Source of the DNA: WRGT01 sp964450405
GTDB taxonomy: Bacteria; Spirochaetota; UBA4802; UBA5550
Direction: 5' to 3'
Assembly (NCBI GenBank): GCA_964450405.1
Contig: CAYVCQ010000022.1
Coordinates: forward strand, 1 to 64,000
DNA: 64,000 bases
This document shows positions 60,137 to 64,000 of this stretch, piece after piece. The notes under the pieces were generated by a model. That model was not told the origin of the DNA. It worked only from the letters and a program-made list of their open reading frames with translations, and made no database searches. The position numbers and the translations under genes are program-made. The stretch's first letter is position 1; each line of letters begins with the position of its first letter.

Positions 60137-60711
60137 ATATTTCCTGATAGATCCTGAATGAGTAATTACCAAATAACTTAGTTTATTTTTTATTTATTAC
60201 TATTAATAATCAAGCAAAATGCTGTTTTTTTTAACAGTAATAATCTTAAAGATATATTTTTATATAAAAAAACATCAATATTGCAGTATAAATCGCCGCT
60301 TTCTATAGACGGCAATATAATTTTAAGAGTATAGTGTTTCGATTTGTACTTGAAATGGGAATTAAGGAGTAAAGTCCTGATAATCATCTATTTTTCAGTG
60401 GATGTAGACCATTCGCGTAAATGAATATAAATAACGATCTTTTCTGAAAATAAATAAAAAATTATTGCGGAAATAATTGCCGTAATTTGTCAATTAAGCC
60501 GATAATCATATTGAAAAGATGATAGACAGTATAATCATTGTTGAGTATAGTTTTTAAAATAAGTAATTATAATTCAGCATACAATTGAGTTCTGAATATA
60601 TTTATGAAAATCTCTGCTGTTTCGGACATCGGAGGTATCTGTCTAAAGTTTTTTAAAATGAGTTAAGTATAAACCTGATATAATTATCTGGAAAATATAC
60701 CTGGAGGATTT
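60137..60711. other. Long AT-rich intergenic region
   Basis: 575 bases between divergent genes. No supported ORF. A TATAAT (60679-60684) lies 28 bases before the secreted-protein ATG with no clear -35. No repeat family member is seen here. Confidence 0.4.
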
Positions 60712-61431
60712 ATGAAAAAAAGTTTGGCTGTATTTATGGTTTCATTTTTAATAATCCCAATATTCCTTACAGCACAGGAAGTTAAAGATACTACTGGTAA
60801 AAAAGAGAATACACTTTCTTCAAAGGCAATAGAAGAGAAAGGGCAGGGATTTGATAAACAGATTCTTGAACTGAATAAAAGCATTCAGGAAGTTGTTGCC
60901 GAAGCAAATATGATGTCAGGTGCCGGAATACGTACACTCCCTTATCAGACAGATATCCATTATGGACCTGAAAAAGAAAATCCTAAATTTCTTGAAGTGG
61001 TGAAGCATATATATATAAAGGATGGTTTGTACAGCAATACTCTCATCGGTTTTGAAGAGAAAGTTCTTAGAATTTATTCTGATGGAAAAACCATAAGCCA
61101 GATTGAAACGATTGTCCGGACTAAAAATTTTAAAAGTCAGGAGGAGGAGATTGTATCAGTTCTCGATCCTTCACCAGCAACCGAAAGTACAGATGATATA
61201 ATAATAACACATACTTTAAACAAGATAAAACTTATAGATCAGAAGAAGCTTGGTGCTATTATAAATGATGTTGATTCTCCGGTCAGAAACGGAATTAAGG
61301 CTGAATTTATCATCCCCAGCCTTTCAATTTTAGAGAAGAATCTTCTTTTTATAACTGAATCAAATAAAAAAGGATCAAATGATTCTGATATCAATGTATC
61401 GGAATTTCTTAAGAAATCGACTTTATACTAA
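60712..61431 (+). CDS. Secreted hypothetical protein
   Basis: 239 residues. Signal peptide KKSLAVFMVSFLIIPIFLTAQ, then a charged linker and a beta-rich region with EKVLRIYSDGKTISQIETIVRT. No family recognised. GGAGGA RBS. A strong hairpin terminator follows, so it is monocistronic. Periplasmic or outer-membrane-facing. Confidence 0.65.
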   Translation: MKKSLAVFMVSFLIIPIFLTAQEVKDTTGKKENTLSSKAIEEKGQGFDKQILELNKSIQEVVAEANMMSGAGIRTLPYQTDIHYGPEKENPKFLEVVKHIYIKDGLYSNTLIGFEEKVLRIYSDGKTISQIETIVRTKNFKSQEEEIVSVLDPSPATESTDDIIITHTLNKIKLIDQKKLGAIINDVDSPVRNGIKAEFIIPSLSILEKNLLFITESNKKGSNDSDINVSEFLKKSTLY

Positions 61432-61453
61432 CAAAAAGATAAATGCAGAAATA

Positions 61454-61487
61454 CAGAAAGAGCTTCCATTTACGGAAGCTCTTTCTG
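61454..61487 (+). terminator. Terminator after secreted protein gene
   Basis: CAGAAAGAGCTTCC-ATTTAC-GGAAGCTCTTTCTG is a perfect 14-bp stem with a short loop, 22 bases after the stop. It is followed by CGTTT. It could serve the convergent gene as well. Confidence 0.85.
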
Positions 61488-61554
61488 CGTTTAATCCAGC
61501 GTAATGACCCTGAATATAATTCACCGGGTCGAAGCGCAAGATAGAGTATTAGTC

Positions 61555-62052
61555 TTATAATTTGATAATCTTTTCGCTCTCTCTCTGTTTTTTTGCGATC
61601 ATAAGCAGTCTGTAAAAGTTGTTCCACTCTGATTCGTCAACAAGTCTCCAGTTACCTTTGCCGCGTTGCTCTTCAACATGTATTCTCTTTTTATTTCCGA
61701 TAGAGACTTTAACTGAAAGAAAAACCCACAGTATAGTAAATGAAACTACACCTGCAGCTATAAAAATTATTTTTACTATGATCCACGATGATTGACTCAT
61801 CCCTTTGCCGAAACCTGCATATACACCGAAGAATAATATTGCAGATACTGGTGCAATTATCATTAAAGAAAGAAGAAAGTTTGTAATCCATGTTGTATCA
61901 AGCAGTATGTCTTTTAGTGATATTGCAATTGCATGCTCTTCTATTGAGGTGTCATCCATTTCAAGTACCATTTTTGAAAAAATCGTACCGGGAATGACTC
62001 TCTCGACATGATTAACCATTATGCTTCTGAATCTGTAAGTGAATTTTTTCAT
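61555..62052 (-). CDS. Membrane protein of unknown function
   Basis: 165 residues with two central membrane helices (~60-82 and ~90-112), basic N-terminus and a charged C-terminal tail (RRIHVEEQRGKGNW region and KKQRESEKI). No family recognised. Convergent with the preceding secreted-protein gene. Confidence 0.6.
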   Translation of the reverse strand: MKKFTYRFRSIMVNHVERVIPGTIFSKMVLEMDDTSIEEHAIAISLKDILLDTTWITNFLLSLMIIAPVSAILFFGVYAGFGKGMSQSSWIIVKIIFIAAGVVSFTILWVFLSVKVSIGNKKRIHVEEQRGKGNWRLVDESEWNNFYRLLMIAKKQRESEKIIKL

Positions 62053-62452
62053 CGTAACCTCTGATATCTCTATGTGAGGCAGAGATATTGTATGTTTGAT
62101 GAAAGTAAATTACAAATTTTAAAATTACAGGTCAAGTAATAATGCGTTATTGATCTGTTTTTACAGAGTCTTCGTCGAAGGGAATTCCCCCATTACATAT
62201 AAAGATTATCCCCCTATTTACAATGCAATCTTTCCATTCTATAATCAGGTAACAGCGGTTGGATAGTGATCATAGTATTTTACGAAATGTTTGATAAATG
62301 TCATTCCGTTCGAAGCGAAAGGGAAGTGCCGGAATCTAAGAAGGCTGGTCCTTTAGAATTCTAATTTTCGCAGGTATGACAATGAATGAGTTAATTCAAA
62401 CATGAAATGCAGCAGGTAAATGTGAAAAAAATATTTTTAAGGAGATGATAAT
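62053..62452. other. Intergenic region with family B repeat
   Basis: 400 bases, no gene supported. Holds a family B-like inverted repeat (62299-62381) and the RBS AAGGAG for the next gene. Confidence 0.5.
62299..62381. repeat. Dispersed inverted repeat, family B-like (copy 3)
   Basis: Starts TGTCATTCCG, contains GCCGGAATCT and ends GCAGGTATGACA. A shorter, diverged relative of the repeats at 13515 and 53974. Confidence 0.55.
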
Positions 62453-63430
62453 ATGTTTTTATTTGAATCGATACCCTGGTATTCGGCTTTAATGTGGTTA
62501 GCAGTTCTGGCTGGTTTAATTATAGTTAATGAGATGGCGAGAATGAATAAATGGTTTTCTCTTTTGATTTTTCTTTTGCTGCCGGTTCTTTTAACATTTA
62601 CATTGTGGCCGCGGACTGCCGGTGAAGGTTCCAGTGTCGGAACATGGTTTCACTGGGCAAAAGTGTACTCAGCATTGGCAGGATGTCTCGGTTTTCTGGC
62701 ACTGCGTCACATTAAGAAAGCAGCAAAATACAAATATCTTTTACTATTCCCTCCGTTTATTCTGGGGCTTAATATTCTGGAGGCATGTATCCGTGATTTT
62801 CAATGTTACAGTTTCAACGGTATGGCTGATGGAATGCTGATAATCGGAGGTCCATGGAATATTATGAATGGAGTTGCTGGTATTTTAAATATCATCACCA
62901 TTTCAGGATGGGTGGGTATTTTTATTGGAAGTGATAAAAAGAAAGATATGCTCTGGCCCGATATGATGTGGTTCTGGATTATAGCCTATGATTTATGGAA
63001 TTTTGCGTATGTTTATAACTGTGTGCCGGAACATGCTTTTTATGCCGGAGCGGCACTGCTGGTTTCATGTACAATACCAGCATTCTTTATCAAAAGAGGA
63101 GCATGGCTGCAGCATCGTGCACAGACTCTGGCAATATGGATGATGTTCGTTATGTGCTTTCCAGCGTTTGTAGATACTTCAATGTTCGCGGTAAAATCTT
63201 CTCACAATACAATTGCTATGTGGATTGTCAGCGCACTGGCACTGGCCTCAAATATCGCAGTGTTTGCTTACCATACATATAGAATTGTTAAGTACAAACG
63301 CAATCCGCTGAAAGATGAAATCTATACAGATCTTTCAGTTTACAGATCTGTTAAATCAGAACGCAATACTGTCGGAGATGTAGTATATGCGGACTTAGCC
63401 TCATTCAGTCATGTAGTTTTTAACAAATAA
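62453..63430 (+). CDS. DUF5692-like multi-pass membrane protein
   Basis: 325 residues with about eight to nine membrane helices. Motifs such as WYSALMWLAVLAGLIIVNE, TWFHWAKVYSALAGCLGFLA and MMWFWIIAYDLWNFAYVYNC resemble DUF5692 proteins; function unknown. Cytoplasmic C-terminus with two repeats of the pattern YADL/YTDLS. AAGGAG RBS. Confidence 0.65.
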   Translation: MFLFESIPWYSALMWLAVLAGLIIVNEMARMNKWFSLLIFLLLPVLLTFTLWPRTAGEGSSVGTWFHWAKVYSALAGCLGFLALRHIKKAAKYKYLLLFPPFILGLNILEACIRDFQCYSFNGMADGMLIIGGPWNIMNGVAGILNIITISGWVGIFIGSDKKKDMLWPDMMWFWIIAYDLWNFAYVYNCVPEHAFYAGAALLVSCTIPAFFIKRGAWLQHRAQTLAIWMMFVMCFPAFVDTSMFAVKSSHNTIAMWIVSALALASNIAVFAYHTYRIVKYKRNPLKDEIYTDLSVYRSVKSERNTVGDVVYADLASFSHVVFNK

Positions 63431-63449
63431 AAGATTTAGTTTTGTAATT

Positions 63450-63482
63450 GATGTTTCCTCTCTCAGTTTGAGGGGAAACATT
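63450..63482. terminator. Weak hairpin after DUF5692-like gene
   Basis: ATGTTTCC and GGAAACAT form an 8-bp stem around an 16-base loop, 20 bases past the stop. No T-tract; could serve both flanking genes. Confidence 0.45.
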
Positions 63483-63666
63483 AAACTAATAATAAAAATC
63501 CTGTGCTGTATTTAATTTCCACTAGTTTGTAATTTAGATGTTCTTAGAATTTAAATCTATGTGTCATCTTCGCGCATGCGGGAATCCATTGTCCTTGAAA
63601 TGGGGTTGATTCCAGTTTTCATAGAGATGACATTGAGAATAATTTATACGGTCGATGTACTTTTAC

Positions 63667-64000
63667 TTATATCAAACCCGCGACTTCCGAGTTTTTTGGA
63701 TATTCCACGACGAATATAAAGGGAATTTTTACCTCTTCGCCCGGTTTCATTTTGAAGAACCATTCAAGAAAACGGCTTTCATTCATTTTGAGTTTTGCTG
63801 AATCACTTTTATATACCGGCTCAACAAGCTCAACCTTGATCTCTTCATTTCCGGAGATCGGCAGCTGATCCCAGATCACAACATCCTCTTCGCTCTTCTT
63901 TTTGTTTTTAACAGTGATCAGGTATTCGTATCTTATTTTAGTTGTTTTGCTGATCAGCCCTTCGGTTACTATGAATTTTTTAATAAATTTATGATCGACG
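63667..64000 (-). CDS. DUF4139 (MuiA-like) protein, C-terminal part
   Basis: The last 110 codons of a gene that runs off the right edge of the window. The visible part contains IRYEYLITVKNKKKSEEDV, WDQLPISGNEEIKVEL, RFLEWFFKMKPGEEVKI and FIFVVEYPKNSEVAGLI, the beta-rich end of DUF4139/mucoidy-inhibitor MuiA family proteins. Start and N-terminal signal lie outside the window. Function not established for the family. Confidence 0.8.
   Translation of the reverse strand, partial: VDHKFIKKFIVTEGLISKTTKIRYEYLITVKNKKKSEEDVVIWDQLPISGNEEIKVELVEPVYKSDSAKLKMNESRFLEWFFKMKPGEEVKIPFIFVVEYPKNSEVAGLI

Noticed and set aside
60190..60387. 65-codon minus-strand ORF in a long AT-rich gap
   Set aside because: No RBS, low-complexity sequence and no domain.

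Overview
The window looks like the chromosome of an anaerobic, motile, diderm bacterium, most probably a deep-branching or uncultured member of the Spirochaetota. Support comes from a MotA/MotB pair with a spirochaete-like MotB, many lipoproteins and signal-peptide envelope proteins, OmpA-type and beta-barrel outer-membrane proteins, a SpoIIE/STAS/HATPase partner-switching set, and a MurE with the DNPR motif (meso-DAP peptidoglycan, unlike ornithine-using treponemes). TTG starts are common. The phylum call is inference; no rRNA gene is present to settle it.

Layout. 0-8.7 kb: a coiled-coil lipoprotein, a catalytically degenerate 5'-nucleotidase-like protein with a barrel-like tail, a DUF2147 protein, motAB, a TIR-like protein, a degenerate PilZ-like membrane protein and a methyltransferase-like protein. 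8.7-11.5 kb: an ArsR-controlled metalloid or thiol module (arsR, thioredoxin, ArsP-type permease, DGC zinc-binding protein). The same palindromic operator lies before arsR and before the thioredoxin gene, and a decayed thioredoxin copy sits upstream of arsR. 11.7-16.1 kb: TetR regulator with its palindrome, a ferredoxin-like protein and a molybdopterin oxidoreductase. 16.3-23.4 kb: myo-inositol-phosphate synthase, SpoIIE phosphatase and STAS antagonist, uracil-DNA glycosylase, and a seven-repeat secreted propeller-like protein. 23.5-26.6 kb: a five-gene operon coupling a TmcCBA-like membrane redox module (b-type membrane subunit, HdrC-like ferredoxin, tetrahaem cytochrome c) to metV-metF (methylenetetrahydrofolate reductase). 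26.9-29.2 kb: a secreted metallo-beta-lactamase-fold protein, two related zinc-ribbon proteins and an HD protein.

29,467-36,999 is a 7.5-kb integrated element. A tyrosine integrase used a tRNA-Gly(UCC) gene, leaving a 70-bp perfect direct repeat (attL inside a tRNA fragment, attR inside the intact tRNA) and integrase arm-type repeats near both ends. Cargo: an excisionase-like protein, an unknown possibly replication-related protein, three envelope or zinc-ribbon genes divergent from an XRE regulator, and a GNAT toxin with an unfamiliar antitoxin.

37.2-39.3 kb: an M48 peptidase and a DUF898 membrane protein. 39.7-53.9 kb: a division/cell-wall (dcw) cluster in the order mraZ-rsmH-ftsL-murE-murF-mraY-murD-ftsW-murG-murC-ftsQ-ftsA-ftsZ, without ftsI, murB or ddl and preceded by three phased MraZ boxes. 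54-64 kb: a PD40/OmpA protein, a barrel protein, an unknown protein translationally coupled to a voltage-sensor-like membrane protein with a HAMP-like tail, a receiver-HATPase protein whose phospho-acceptor Asp is Glu, several membrane or secreted proteins of unknown role, and the end of a DUF4139 gene.

Intergenic DNA is rich in dispersed palindromic repeats. At least three families recur inside the window, in addition to two MITE-like elements with terminal inverted repeats.
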